Shown here piece by piece: positions 54,863 through 63,914 of a stretch of DNA of 64,000 nt. The number at the start of each line of letters is the position of its first letter. Position 1 is the stretch's first letter. Position numbers and translations under genes: made by a program. The stretch comes from Bog-756 sp963741055. Its GTDB lineage: Bacteria > Actinomycetota > Acidimicrobiia > Acidimicrobiales > RAAP-2. The stretch covers positions 124,001-188,000 of the forward strand of contig CAVUGU010000015.1 of the NCBI GenBank assembly GCA_963741055.1, written 5' to 3'. The notes below the pieces were generated by a model that did not search any database, was not told the origin of the DNA, and was given only the letters and a program-made list of their open reading frames with translations.

Positions 54863-56338
54863 AGCGCCAACCCGCAACTGCCGCGCTCGGCTCGGGAGCG
54901 TCATCGCCGCGAGGGGTCGAGCGACCCATTCGAGCTTGGCGACGAGGTCCGCGTCCTCAACGGCATCTTCGCCCGGCTCAACGCCCCCGGTGGCTACGAC
55001 GCCTTCGAAGCACAAGTGCGGGCCGCCAGGACCTGCCGGCGCCCGGTGCGGCTTTCAGGCCGCATCACCAGGTCGAACCCTGAGGGCAGGCAAGAGGTCG
55101 CCTTCGACACCCGCACGCTGCCCGACGGCGTGCTGCTCAAGGCGTGCGGGTCGAGGCGCGAGACGGTGTGCCCGCCCTGTGCCTCCCTCTACCGAGGGGA
55201 CGCCTTCGCCTTGGTGGCCGCGGGCCTGCGCGGCGGCAAGGGGACCCCGGATGACGTCTCGGACCATCCGACGGTGTTCTTGACGCTGACCGCCCCGAGC
55301 TTCGGTGCGGTGCACCGCCGCCTGCCAGACGGGAACTGCCACCTCGCCGGACGGCGCTGTTCCCACGGAGTACCCCTCATCTGTGCGACCCGCCATACCG
55401 AAGATGACGAAGACCTCGGAGGTGCCCTCTGTCCCGACTGCTACGACTACGAGGCTGCAGTGCTCTTCAACGCGGGGGTCTCCGAGCTCTGGAGGCGCAC
55501 GACCATCTACGCGCTCCGGGCTCTCGGGTCCCTGGCCGGCACGAGCGCACGAGAGGCGGCCCGCAGACTCCGGCTGTCCTATGTGAAGGTCGTCGAGTTC
55601 CAACGTCGCGGCTCGGTCCACATCCACGCGTTGGTCCGGGTCGACGCGCGCGGCGACGAACTGGGCGAGGCCCCCGAGGGGATCGACGCCGACATGTTGG
55701 CCGCTGCGCTGCGGATCGCGAGCCAGAAGGTGAGCGCACCACTGCCAGGCGCAATCGACGAGCGCCGCATGGTGTGGGGTCAGCAGATCGATACCGCGGT
55801 CGTGACGGACGCAGACGAGGGCCGGCGCCGTGCGGCTGCGTATTTCGGGAAGTACGCCGCCAAGGGAAGCGACGAGCACGGCGTGCTCGACCACCGATTG
55901 CGGACCGGAGTTCCGAGAGGCGCACGCTTGCCGGCGCACCTCCGCAAGCTCGTCGAGACCGGGTGGTCCCTTGCCGATCAGCCGGCGCTCACCGACTTCC
56001 GTTTGAGAGCCTGGGCCCACACCTGTGGGTTCCGCGGGCACTTTCTCACCAAGTCCCGGCGCTACTCGACGACCTTCGGCGAGCTCCGTGCCGAACGGCA
56101 GCGGTGGCGAGTGGTTGAGCTCGGCCACGGTCCGAGCGACGACGAGTCCGAATCGGAACACCCAGAGCTGCGCGAGTGGACCTACGAGGGCTCGGGCTAC
56201 CTGACGGTCGGCGACGCCTGCCTCGCACGCAACCTCGAGGACCAACGCCGGCTCGGTCGGTCGATTGCACGCGAGGAGCGAGAAGACAGGGCAGCAGCGG
56301 CAGTGGTTCCAGCGCTTCGGGAGGAGCAGAAGCGATGA
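54860..56338 (+). CDS. repSA: RepSA-like rolling-circle replication initiator
   Basis: The 492-residue protein contains CPPCASLYRGDAF (Cys pair at 104-107), motif 1 FLTLTAPSFG (about 140-149), a second Cys-rich patch, CPDC at 191-194, the HUH motif VHIHALVRV (His254, His256) and motif 3 AYFGKYAAKGSD with Tyr328 and Tyr332. This is the pattern of RepSA/replication initiators of Streptomyces pSAM2 and related integrative elements, which nick the origin strand and start rolling-circle replication after excision. The stop overlaps the xis start (ATGA), so the genes are coupled. No Shine-Dalgarno site precedes its ATG; a hairpin does. The symbol is by family likeness. Confidence 0.85.
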   Translation: MSANPQLPRSARERHRREGSSDPFELGDEVRVLNGIFARLNAPGGYDAFEAQVRAARTCRRPVRLSGRITRSNPEGRQEVAFDTRTLPDGVLLKACGSRRETVCPPCASLYRGDAFALVAAGLRGGKGTPDDVSDHPTVFLTLTAPSFGAVHRRLPDGNCHLAGRRCSHGVPLICATRHTEDDEDLGGALCPDCYDYEAAVLFNAGVSELWRRTTIYALRALGSLAGTSAREAARRLRLSYVKVVEFQRRGSVHIHALVRVDARGDELGEAPEGIDADMLAAALRIASQKVSAPLPGAIDERRMVWGQQIDTAVVTDADEGRRRAAAYFGKYAAKGSDEHGVLDHRLRTGVPRGARLPAHLRKLVETGWSLADQPALTDFRLRAWAHTCGFRGHFLTKSRRYSTTFGELRAERQRWRVVELGHGPSDDESESEHPELREWTYEGSGYLTVGDACLARNLEDQRRLGRSIAREEREDRAAAAVVPALREEQKR

Positions 56339-56634
56339 CGGAGAAGGTCCTCCTGACCGTCGAGGAGGCGGCCGAGCGCCTCTCGATCGGACGCACCAAG
56401 GCCTTCGAGCTGATCGCAAAGGGCGAGCTCGAGTCGGTGATTATCGGGCGTGCTCGTCGGGTTCCGGTCCAGGCCCTGGAGCCGTTCGTCGCGGCGCTCC
56501 GGGAGAAGAGCAAGGCCCAACACCCATCGGCCACAATGCAGGGTGGGTGGTCGCGTACCCCGCCCGCCGACGCCGAGGCTGTGGCAGCCGACGAGTACGC
56601 CGGGAGCGGTAACTGTTTCGATAGGACCAGATGA
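56335..56634 (+). CDS. xis: Excisionase (MerR-type helix-turn-helix)
   Basis: The ATG at 56,335 overlaps the rep stop by four bases. The 99-residue protein reads KVLLTVEEAAERLSIGRTKAFELIAKGELES, then VIIGRARRVPVQALEPFVAAL, an excisionase-type winged HTH of about 65 residues, and then a low-complexity tail. Xis bends DNA at the attachment ends and turns Int towards excision. Place between rep and int is the same as in pSAM2. Confidence 0.85.
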   Translation: MTEKVLLTVEEAAERLSIGRTKAFELIAKGELESVIIGRARRVPVQALEPFVAALREKSKAQHPSATMQGGWSRTPPADAEAVAADEYAGSGNCFDRTR

Positions 56635-56699
56635 TGCGCACGCGTGTCAGCAATCCGCCTGAGGCCGACGTCTTCAGGACCGAAGGCTCATAGCTGGCT

Positions 56700-57920
56700 A
56701 TGGCCCAGGTGATCAGACGAACCACCCGTGCAGGCGAGGTGCGCTACGACGTGCGCACCCGTATCGGTGGACGCGTGGTCACGAAGACGTTCAAGCGCCG
56801 CAAGGACGCCGACGCCTACTCCACCACCGTCGAAGCCGACCGCCTGCGGGGTGTCGCCATCGACCCACGGCGCGCCAAAGTGTCGCTTCGGACATTCGGC
56901 GACTGCAACTTGGCCGGTCGCACCTACCTCGCCGAACGAACGGTCGCGAAGTATCGCTGGCTCCTCGACCATCACATCCTGCCGGCCTTGGGTGACAAGG
57001 CGCTCGCTTCGATCACACCGTCTGACGTGCGCACGTGGCACGCGAAGCTCGCCAAGCAGAAGCCGACCACCGCCGCCGGTGCGTACCGCCTGCTCTCTTC
57101 GATCATGCGTGCTGCAGTGGCAGACGAGATCCTCTATCGAAATCCTTGCCAGGTGAAGGGGGCTTCGAGCGAGAGCGCGGCTCCACGGCCGGTCGCGAGC
57201 GTGCCTGAGGTGAGGGCACTGACGGAGGCGATGCCGAACAAGCTCCGCCTGGCCGTGCACCTTGCCACGTGGTGCCAATTGCGTCGCTCCGAGGTCCTCG
57301 GGCTGCGACGCATGGACGTGGACCTGCTCCACAAGACAATCACGGTCGCCATCACTCGGGGCCCGAGCATGAGGGGCGAGGAGGTGGTGAAGGAGCCGAA
57401 GACCAAGGCCGGCAGACGCACCTTGGCGATCCCGCCGAACATCGCTGGCGCAGTCGAGGATCACCTGGACGCCTTCACTGGATCCGCCCGCGACGCATGG
57501 GTCATCGATGTCTCTGCTCGCACCCTCGAACGGGCCTGGAACGACGCCAGGGCCGCCATCGCCAGGCCAGATCTTCGACTCCACGATCTGCGCCATACCG
57601 GGCTCACCCTGGCGGCAGCCACCGGAGCGACGATTGCCGAGCTGATGCATCGGGCTGGGCACGCTTCCCCCGCTGCAGCTATCCGATACCAGCACACGAC
57701 CGAGGACCGAGACCGGGTACTGGCCGAGGCATTGGCCGATTTGGACAGGCCGGCAGCCGTGGTGGACCTCGGCGCGCGCGATGGACGCGCGATAGAGCGC
57801 TCGGAACCCTCGGGAGCTCGTGAGGCCGAAGGACCACAAGACCAGCTCAAGGGCGATTCGGTCGAGCAGTCCCAACGGGGTTCGAACCCGTGTCTCCACC
57901 TTGAGAGGGTGGTGTCCTAG
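56700..57920 (+). CDS. int: Tyrosine integrase of the element
   Basis: The 406-residue protein starts MAQVIRRTTRAGEVRYDVRT (arm-binding domain), has the core-binding SAM-like domain at about 65-150, and the catalytic domain with CQLRRSEVLGLRR (Arg195), KTKAGRRTLAIP (Lys236), LHDLRHTG (His295, Arg298), GHASP (His321) and Tyr330 in AAIRYQHTT. The C-terminal end runs through the 46-bp attachment repeat into the antisense of tRNA-Glu, overlapping it by 54 bp. It therefore gains a different end after excision. The reaction is site-specific integration into, and excision from, the tRNA-Glu 3' end. Confidence 0.95.
   Translation: MAQVIRRTTRAGEVRYDVRTRIGGRVVTKTFKRRKDADAYSTTVEADRLRGVAIDPRRAKVSLRTFGDCNLAGRTYLAERTVAKYRWLLDHHILPALGDKALASITPSDVRTWHAKLAKQKPTTAAGAYRLLSSIMRAAVADEILYRNPCQVKGASSESAAPRPVASVPEVRALTEAMPNKLRLAVHLATWCQLRRSEVLGLRRMDVDLLHKTITVAITRGPSMRGEEVVKEPKTKAGRRTLAIPPNIAGAVEDHLDAFTGSARDAWVIDVSARTLERAWNDARAAIARPDLRLHDLRHTGLTLAAATGATIAELMHRAGHASPAAAIRYQHTTEDRDRVLAEALADLDRPAAVVDLGARDGRAIERSEPSGAREAEGPQDQLKGDSVEQSQRGSNPCLHLERVVS
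57777..57796. promoter_or_regulatory. Candidate integrase/Xis arm-type site (right)
   Basis: Matches 39,101-39,120 at 18 of 20 positions, in the same orientation, 68 bp inside the right attachment repeat and within the int coding sequence. Role inferred from position only. Confidence 0.4.
57864..57909. other. attachment repeat (right), within tRNA-Glu
   Basis: Identical over 46 bp to 38,959-39,004. It begins three bases beyond the tRNA 3' end and covers the tRNA from its 3' end to the anticodon loop. The tRNA here is complete, so the element reconstitutes it on insertion. Confidence 0.9.
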
Positions 57921-57939
57921 GCCACTAGACGATGGGACC
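57867..57939 (-). tRNA. tRNA-Glu (CUC)
   Basis: Read on the minus strand: acceptor GGTCCCA pairs with TGGGACT, D-arm GTCTAGTGGCCTAGGAC, anticodon stem CCACC/GGTGG with loop CTCTCAA (anticodon CUC), and T-arm with GGTTCGAACC. 73 nt including the discriminator; CCA is not encoded. The first pair is G-U. It is the integration site of the 19-kb element, and gltX for its synthetase lies 3.3 kb away. Confidence 0.95.
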
Positions 57940-58025
57940 CTTGCGGACCGTTCTGAGAACGGAACCCGACTCCCGCCCACGCCAGGCGTTCGTCGCACGA
58001 CATCCCGATCGAGACCCCGTGTGCG

Positions 58026-58098
58026 CTCGGGGGGGAGGGCTCGAACCTCCAACCTCATGAACCAGAATCATGCGCGCTGCCAGTTGCGCCACCCCCGA
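58026..58098 (-). tRNA. tRNA-Gln (CUG)
   Basis: Minus strand: acceptor TCGGGGG/CCCCCGA, D-arm with GGCGCAACTGGCAGCGC, anticodon stem CATGA/TCATG with loop TTCTGGT (anticodon CUG), T-arm GGAGGTTCGAGCCCTCC. 73 nt; CCA not encoded. It lies 86 bp upstream of tRNA-Glu on the same strand, so both are probably one transcript. Confidence 0.95.
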
Positions 58099-58255
58099 AT
58101 GGGCGAACCGCCAATTTACCCGACCGGCCAAGGCCCGGGCAGTCCTCTCGGAGACCTCTCGAGCACCGCTCGGACACCAGGTCGTCGCTACGATCGACGG
58201 GCCGGATGCGCGTGAGAGGCGCAACACGAGGAGCGAAGCCCCTGGGAGTCGCCGG

Positions 58256-58934
58256 ATGAAGCCACCGATCAGGCTGGTCGTACTGGACTTGGCCGGCACC
58301 ACCGTCGACGACGGTGGTGCCGTGGAGGAAGCGTTCCAACGGGCGCTCGACGAGGTCGGCCTGACAGCCGGCAACCTCGCCGGTGACCCGGCCGACTACA
58401 TCCGGCGAAGCATGGGCCAGTCGAAGATCAGCGTCTTCAGCGAGCTCCTCGGCGGTGACCACCACCGTGCGGAGCAGGCCAACCGGGCCTTCGAGCTCGC
58501 CTTCGACCAGGCGGTCGAGCGTGGCGAGGTCACCGCCGATCGACGGAGCCGAGGCGACGCTCGGCATCCTCCGCGACGCGGGAATGCGACTCTGCTTGAC
58601 GACGGGCTTCTCCCCCGCCACCCGCGAGCGAGTGATCACCGCGCTCGAATGGGAGGGACGCGCCGACCTCGCCCTCTCGCCGGCCGACGCGGGTCGGGGC
58701 CGCCCCTGGCCCGACATGATCCTCACCGCGGTCCTCCGGCTGCGCATCGACGACGTCGCCGAGGTGGCGGTGGTGGGTGACACCTCGAGCGACCTCGTGG
58801 CCGGTAGCCGGTCCGGTGCGTCGATCGTCGCAGGAGTCTTGACCGGCGCGCACTCCCGCAAGGAGCTCGCGGCCGCGCCCCACACCCACCTGCTCGACTC
58901 GGTCGCCGACCTGCCGGCTCTTCTCATCCCCTAG
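58256..58934 (+). CDS. HAD hydrolase (PhnX-like), frameshifted
   Basis: It starts MKPPIRLVVLDLAGTTVDDG, with the nucleophile Asp in DLAGTTVDD, and has the helical cap YIRRSMGQSKISVFSELLG. Near 58,534 an extra C shifts the frame to PIDGAEATLGILRDAGMRLCLTTGFSP (motif II Thr), then EGRADLALSPADAGRGRPWPDMILTAV and EVAVVGDTSSDLVAGSRSGA (motif IV Asp pair). The restored length is about 225 residues. The first motif DLAGTT and cap resemble phosphonoacetaldehyde hydrolase and its phosphonatase-like relatives, but the Lys of true PhnX is not clear. Confidence 0.8.
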
Positions 58935-58971
58935 CGGGGGCACGTCGGGACGACGCGGGAGAGCCTTCAGC

Positions 58972-60574
58972 TCACCACCACTCGTCGCGAGCGACGACGA
59001 GACCGCGGTCGGGCGTGAGCATGCTGCCGGCCAAGGTACGGTCGTCGGTGCGCATCCTCCATTGGAGGAGCCGCTGAGCCGATCGCCAGCCGAGGTCGCC
59101 GGCCTCCCCTTGACGAACCAGGTCGTGCAGCTGGTCAGGATCGCGGTAGAGGTCGAAGAGGATCGGGGGCAGCAAGGCGCCGTCGGCCGCGAACTGGACG
59201 TACTTCGTCTCTTCTCCCCTCACGGCGTCGAGCGTGCAGTGGGCCATGGGTATCCCGAGGTAGCGCTCGGCCATTTGGTTGGCAGGGTTCGAGAAGGCCC
59301 AACTCCAGTGGGCGTCACTGCGCCAATGACCCGGTGTGGCTTCGCCCGAGAGGAACGGCTGGAGCGCAAAGCCGTCCGCTTGCGACGGCACCTCGATCTC
59401 GAGCCAGCGGCAGATGGTCGGGAGCACATCCACCGCCTCGGTGACCGCCTCGACCACACGTCCTCGTCCGGCCAGTCGACGAAGGATAGGGGTCGCGGAC
59501 GATCAACGGCACGTGGAACGACTCATCCCAGTAGCCGAGCTTCTCGAACAGCCAGTGATCGCCGCCCATCTCTCCGTGGTCCGAGGTGAGCACGACGAGG
59601 GTCTCGTCGTTCAGCCCCGAGGTCTCGAGATAGCCGAAGAGACGGCCCAGCTGATCGTCGACCTCGCGCTGCGCCCCGTAGTAGGTGGCACGCATCTGTC
59701 GCCGCTCGCGTTCGTCGTCGGGTGCTCCGACGTCCGGCGCGGCGAGCACCGCGACGTTCAGCGGATGGGCGTCCGCCTCTTCGGCCTTGGTCGGCGCTGC
59801 GACGAACGGTGGCAGGTCGTCCGCGCGGTAGAGGTCGTGATAGCCGGCGGGGTTCCTGCGGGGAGGGTGGGGACGGATGAACGACGCATGCACGAAGAAG
59901 GGCTGCGCCGCTTCGTGCTCGAGCCACTCGATGATCGACTCCACCAGGAAGGCGGTTTCGGAATGCTCGGCGGCGAACCGGGTCGGTGCCCACGTCGAGC
60001 CGTACCGGTCGGCGCGAGGCACCCCCTCCATCGGGCGATAGAGGTCGTGCGGATCGGCCGGCACCTCGTAGCCCTTCGTCGAGAGCCACCGGCCCCACTC
60101 GAGACTGCCCGCCTCGAAGGGATCGTGGACGACGGGCGGAGACCGGGCAGCACTCCCTCGTAGCTGCGGAGCCGTGGGTCGTCCGACGCGGACGGTGCGC
60201 GGGTCGATGCTGGTGTCGGTGTACCCGAACAGCACCGGGTCGTAGCCGGCCTCTCCGGCGAGCAGCGCGACGTTGGTGAAGCGAGCGTCGAGCGGGGTCC
60301 CGTTGTGGAGCGATCGGTTGTGGTGGAGATAGGTCCCCGTATAGAGGCAGGCGCGGGACGGCCCGCACGGCGCGGCGTTCGCCCAATGGTTGGCGAAGAG
60401 CGTGCCGGTGGCGGCCAGCCGGTCGAGCGTGGGCGTCTCGACGACCGGGTGGTCCAACGCGGAGAGGCAGTCCCCCCGCCACTGGTCGACGGTGACGAAG
60501 AGGACGTTGCGGTTCAACGGTGCGATCCCGGTGGTTCGGGCACCGTCGTCGTGCCCGCCGGCGCGCCTGCTCAA
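58972..60574 (-). CDS. Sulfatase, frameshifted
   Basis: The protein opens at a TTG and reads NRNVLFVTVDQWRGDCLSAL (metal-binding Asp), then PTLDRLAATGTLFANHWANAAPCGPSRACLYTG. The C-x-P-S-R motif at residue 70 is the site of formylglycine formation in type I sulfatases. Later come VLTSDHGEMGGDHWLFEKLGYWDES (Asp-His metal ligands), a break near 59,465, and EAVDVLPTICRWLEIEVPSQADGFAL. The restored protein has about 530 residues. There is no signal peptide, so it is probably cytosolic. It follows the YdcF-like gene after 4 bp and is probably in one transcript with it. Confidence 0.85.
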
Positions 60575-60578
60575 GGGT

Positions 60579-61226
60579 TCACCCGAGTGACGAATGGATC
60601 GAATCGAGGTTCTCGAAGCCGATGATCCGCCCGAGCGCCACTCCGACGGTCTCCTTCGCGTAGTAGGGGAACGCGGAGATCCCCTTGATCGGCGAGCTCT
60701 CGGTCGGGGTCGGCGAGGGACTGAGGCCGACCGAGCTGGCGATGGCCAGACTGCGGGCTTCGTGGAAGGGGTCGGTGACCACGAGAACGGTCCGGTCGCC
60801 GCGCGCCAACAGCGTCGGTGCCGCGTCGGCGAGGTTCTCCCACGAATCGTTCCCTCCTGCCTCGAGGATGTCGCCGGCCGGGATGCCGGCAGCCTGCAGA
60901 TACCGCGCAGATGCCTCCGCCTCGGTGAACCGGTCCCCGGGTTGCTTCGCGCCGGTGACCATCACCTCGGACGCGTAGTGCTCCCGCCAGAGGAGCTCGG
61001 CCTGGTCGAGACGAGACGCCAGGTCCGGAGAGGGCGTCCCGTCGTACTGAGCCGCACCCATCACCACGATGGCGCCGGCCGCATGGGGCTCGTACCGGCG
61101 CCCGGTGAGCCACACCTGCACCGCGGTGACGATCAGGTACACCAACACCAGGCCGACCACCACCAGGACGATCCGGAGCAGGATCCGCAGCACGCGGAGA
61201 GAGGCCAGCGTCGCGACGAGAGCCAT
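60579..61226 (-). CDS. YdcF-like DUF218 membrane protein
   Basis: The 215-residue protein has an N-terminal membrane helix (VLRILLRIVLVVVGLVLVYLIVTAVQ) and a DUF218 domain: AGAIVVMGAAQYDGTPSPDLASRLDQAELLW, VMVTGAKQPGDRFTEAEASARYLQAAGI, GNDSWENLADAA and TVLVVTDPFHEARSLAIA. The fold is Rossmann-like and the family includes SanA and YdcF, linked to envelope integrity; the reaction is unknown. It lies in a leftward cluster with gltX (53-bp gap) and the sulfatase. Confidence 0.85.
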   Translation of the reverse strand: MALVATLASLRVLRILLRIVLVVVGLVLVYLIVTAVQVWLTGRRYEPHAAGAIVVMGAAQYDGTPSPDLASRLDQAELLWREHYASEVMVTGAKQPGDRFTEAEASARYLQAAGIPAGDILEAGGNDSWENLADAAPTLLARGDRTVLVVTDPFHEARSLAIASSVGLSPSPTPTESSPIKGISAFPYYAKETVGVALGRIIGFENLDSIHSSLG

Positions 61227-61279
61227 CGTTCACTTCGACCACAGGGTCACGTCGGCTTTCGCCCCTTTGCTCCCCACGC

Positions 61280-62749
61280 TCAACCGAGACGAGCGAGCGC
61301 GGACCGCAGCCGGTCGAGTGTGCGTTCCAGCCCGAGGACCTCGAGGGACTCGAAGAGGGGCGGCCCGACGCGACGTCCGGTGACGGCCACCCGGATCGGT
61401 GCCTGGGCCTTGGCGAGCTTGCGACCCACGCCCTCCGCGATCGCCTCGGTCTCCGCTCGGATGGTGTCGCGGTTCCAGTCGAAGGCGAGATCGCTGTAGG
61501 CGGCGATCGCGTCCCTCAGGATGGCGGGTGCCTGGTCGTCCCCCTCGACCGCTTTGGCCCACGAGTCGGCGTCGAGCACCGGTTGGTCGAGGAAGAGGAA
61601 GTCGACCATCGCGGGAACCTCGTCGAGCATGGCCACTCGCTCCTGCACCAGCGGAGCCATCCGCTCGAACACCCCCGGATCGAAACGGTCCGGTGGCCAT
61701 GGCGCCGCCTCGCCGGTGAGCCACGGCTGGCACGCCTTCACGAAGGCCTCGACCGGCATGGCCCGGATGTACTCGCCGTCGATGTGGGTGAGCTTCGCGA
61801 CGTCGAAGAAGGCCGGCGCGTGGTTGACGTCCTCGAGGCGGAACCATTCGATCGTCTGGGCCACGGTGAAGATCTCCTCGCCGCCGGGCGGTCCCCACCC
61901 GAGCAGTGAGAGGTAATTGACGAACGCATCGGGGAGGTAGCCCTGGTCGCGGTAGCTCTCCACCGATACCGGGTCACGGCGCTTGGAGAGCTTCTGTCGC
62001 TTCTCGTTCACCAGCATGGGGAGGTGGGCGAAGATCGGCAGCCGCGACACGGCCAGACCGGCTCGACCGAAAGTTCCGTCGGTCGTCCAGCCGAGGTCGG
62101 AGAGGGCCTCCCACACGAGGATGCCTCTCGGGGTGGTCGGGAGGAGGTCTTCACCCCGGATCACATGGGTGATCGCCATGTCGATGTCGTCCACCACGTT
62201 GGCGAGGACGAACAGGGGTGCACCGTTGCCCTTGACCGCGACGAAGTCGTCCATCGCGGAGTTCGGGAACTCGACCGGTCCCCGGACCAGGTCGTGGACG
62301 ACGGTCACCCCTTTGTCGGGAGTACGGAACCGGAGTGCGCGACCTTCACCCCGCGGGAGGTGGCGGTCGCGGCAGTAGCCGTCGTAGCCGGGGGTGAGAA
62401 TGCCGGCCGCCTTGTTGCGGGCCTCGATCTCTTGGTGGGTGCAGTCGCAGGCGTAGAGACGGCCCGCGTCCCAGAGGGCATCGATCGCCTGGTGGTAGCG
62501 GTCGGTGCGCTCCGATTGACGGTAGGGCCCCTCGTCGGGGTCCATGGAGAGCCAGTGGAGGGCCGCGATGATGCCCTCCACCCACTCCTCGCGGTTGCGC
62601 TCCGCGTCGGTGTCCTCGATCCGCAGGACGAAGACCCCACCGGACTGACGCGCCACCAACCAGTTGAACAGCGCAGTGCGTGCGCTGCCGACGTGGAAGA
62701 AGCCGGTGGGCGACGGTGCGAAGCGAACCCTCGTGACGTCGCCGGCCAC
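61280..62749 (-). CDS. gltX: Glutamyl-tRNA synthetase
   Basis: The 489-residue class I synthetase reads VRFAPSPTGFFHVGSARTALFNWL (HIGH-type motif as HVGS), FVLRIEDTDAERNREEWVEG, IDMAITHVIRGEDLLPTTPR and KLSKRRDPVSVESYRDQGYL (KMSKS-type motif as KLSKR), followed by the C-terminal anticodon-binding domain. It charges tRNA-Glu, and in actinobacteria usually also tRNA-Gln for later amidation; both tRNA genes lie about 4 kb to the left. It starts at a GTG 7 bp after the ferredoxin gene, so the two are co-transcribed. Confidence 0.97.
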   Translation of the reverse strand: MAGDVTRVRFAPSPTGFFHVGSARTALFNWLVARQSGGVFVLRIEDTDAERNREEWVEGIIAALHWLSMDPDEGPYRQSERTDRYHQAIDALWDAGRLYACDCTHQEIEARNKAAGILTPGYDGYCRDRHLPRGEGRALRFRTPDKGVTVVHDLVRGPVEFPNSAMDDFVAVKGNGAPLFVLANVVDDIDMAITHVIRGEDLLPTTPRGILVWEALSDLGWTTDGTFGRAGLAVSRLPIFAHLPMLVNEKRQKLSKRRDPVSVESYRDQGYLPDAFVNYLSLLGWGPPGGEEIFTVAQTIEWFRLEDVNHAPAFFDVAKLTHIDGEYIRAMPVEAFVKACQPWLTGEAAPWPPDRFDPGVFERMAPLVQERVAMLDEVPAMVDFLFLDQPVLDADSWAKAVEGDDQAPAILRDAIAAYSDLAFDWNRDTIRAETEAIAEGVGRKLAKAQAPIRVAVTGRRVGPPLFESLEVLGLERTLDRLRSALARLG

Positions 62750-62756
62750 CTCGCGG

Positions 62757-62954
62757 CTAGTCGTCTTCGACCAGGGTGATCGAACCGGTCGGACAGCCGT
62801 TGGCAGCTTGGCGGGCCTTCTCCCACAACTCCGGGTCGGGATGGTCGTTCAGGACGTAGAGGAACCCGTCGTCTCGAACCTCGAAGAGCTCGGGCGCGAT
62901 CCCCATGCACACCGCGTTGCTGGCGCACTCGTCGAAGTCAACGACAATTTTCAT
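62757..62954 (-). CDS. [3Fe-4S]-type ferredoxin
   Basis: The 65-residue protein begins MKIVVDFDECASNAVCMGIAP and ends ANGCPTGSITLVED. Three Cys ligands (10, 16 and 54) with a non-Cys at the second position of the usual cluster motif indicate a [3Fe-4S] cluster, as in ferredoxins that feed cytochrome P450s in actinobacteria. The ribosome site GGGAGG precedes the ATG at 62,954. No P450 is nearby. It leads directly into gltX. Confidence 0.9.
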   Translation of the reverse strand: MKIVVDFDECASNAVCMGIAPELFEVRDDGFLYVLNDHPDPELWEKARQAANGCPTGSITLVEDD

Positions 62955-63823
62955 CTGCAGCCTCCCGAGCTCCTGGTGGACCGCGCCCAGTGTACCGATC
63001 GGGGCGGCGGTGACTCGTCGTACCTTCGGACGTGTTCACCGCCGCGGGCTCAACGGCGTCGCCTGGCTGAGTCGCCGGGAGTCCTTCGGGGGTCGGCGGG
63101 CCGTTCCGGCCTTCGGGATCGAGCGCCGGCTCCGCGGCTTCGAGGGCGACGCACGCTCGGCATCCGGGGCAGTCGGCCATCCGGCGGTGGGCGTGCGCGA
63201 GCCGGACCAGAGCGGACTCGAGATCGCGGACGTCGCATCCCGCCAGCTCGGCAAGGTGGGTGATGCGTGCGAGCTCGCCCTTCGTGCCGGGCGCGATCAG
63301 ACCCAGGTGGCGTGCCGCTTCCGCCGCCCGCAGCGTCGAGGGGCGGTTGCGCCCCCGGCCAGACGCCGCGCAGCTCGCGGAGGAAGAGGCCGACGGTGAC
63401 CGCGCCCCATCCCGGCAACTCACCCAGGGCACCCTCGAGCTCACCGGGATCGGTGTATCGGCGTCCGAACTCGGCGACCGTACCGTCGTAGCGCTCGGTC
63501 ACCACCTTTGCCAGATCCTCGAGACGGGTCGCGGTGCGGAAGTCGTACCGGGCATAGCCGCCCGCGTCGAGGATCACGATCAGGTCGTCTCGGGAGAACT
63601 TGTCCGCATCGGCGATGCGCCGGATGCCGGCTCGTTCCAGCTCGTGGAAGGTCCGCGCCGCGATCTGTGCCGAGATGCGGGCGCCGAAGAGGGTGGCGGC
63701 CAGGAACCACCGCTCGACCTCCTCGTCGTCTGCGTCCAGGTCGATGCCCAGCTCCGTCGAGTACCGGCCGCCCAGTTGCTCGACCACGGACGCCGCGATC
63801 GCCGCAGCGTTCGTGCTACTCAT
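62938..63823 (-). CDS. HhH-GPD/endonuclease III-like protein, frameshifted
   Basis: The frame from 63,823 begins MSSTNAAAIAASVVEQLGGR and has LAATLFGARISAQIAARTFHELERAGI and ELEGALGELPGWGAVTVGLFLREL (helix-hairpin-helix and Gly/Pro-rich loop of base-excision glycosylases). Near 63,365 the frame breaks and goes on AAEAARHLGLIAPG, CDVRDLESALVRLAHAH and CPGCRAC. The catalytic Lys/Asp pair is not obvious. The restored length is about 290 residues; its stop overlaps the ferredoxin start by 17 bp, though the last 40 residues look poor. A DNA repair role is inferred. Confidence 0.6.
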
Positions 63824-63914
63824 TCACCTTTTTCGGTGCCCATTCGACCACCCCGCAAACCACGGTATCGAGGTCCGCGTCGAGCGTCGACCGTCGCGAG
63901 GAGTTGGTCGGTGA

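Larger units (their letters stand above)
38959..57909. mobile_element. Integrated 19-kb pSAM2/AICE-like element in tRNA-Glu carrying RHS toxin cargo
   Basis: The limits are two identical 46-bp copies (38,959-39,004 and 57,864-57,909) of the T-arm and 3' part of tRNA-Glu. The right end has rep, xis and int in tight order up to the intact tRNA, as in pSAM2-type integrative elements. The cargo, from left to right, is gene scraps, a toxin-antitoxin pair, RHS tip 1 with a putative immunity gene, RHS tip 2, a tyrosine recombinase, RHS tip 3 with a putative immunity gene, a pRiA4b Orf3-like gene, a DUF4304 gene and the large RHS gene. There is no FtsK/TraB-like transfer gene, so it is at most mobilisable. 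Several toxin and immunity parts are clearly AT-richer than the host. Confidence 0.85.

Noticed and set aside
55055..56419. 454-codon open frame antisense to rep
   Set aside because: It is the mirror of a well-supported replication gene, has arginine- and valine-rich shadow composition, no ribosome site and no recognisable domain.
38959..57909. Prophage
   Set aside because: No capsid, portal, terminase, tail or lysis genes are present; the replication gene is of the rolling-circle RepSA type.
56688..58058. 456-codon open frame antisense to int and across tRNA-Glu
   Set aside because: Runs through a tRNA gene and mirrors the integrase; typical antisense open frame of GC-rich DNA.
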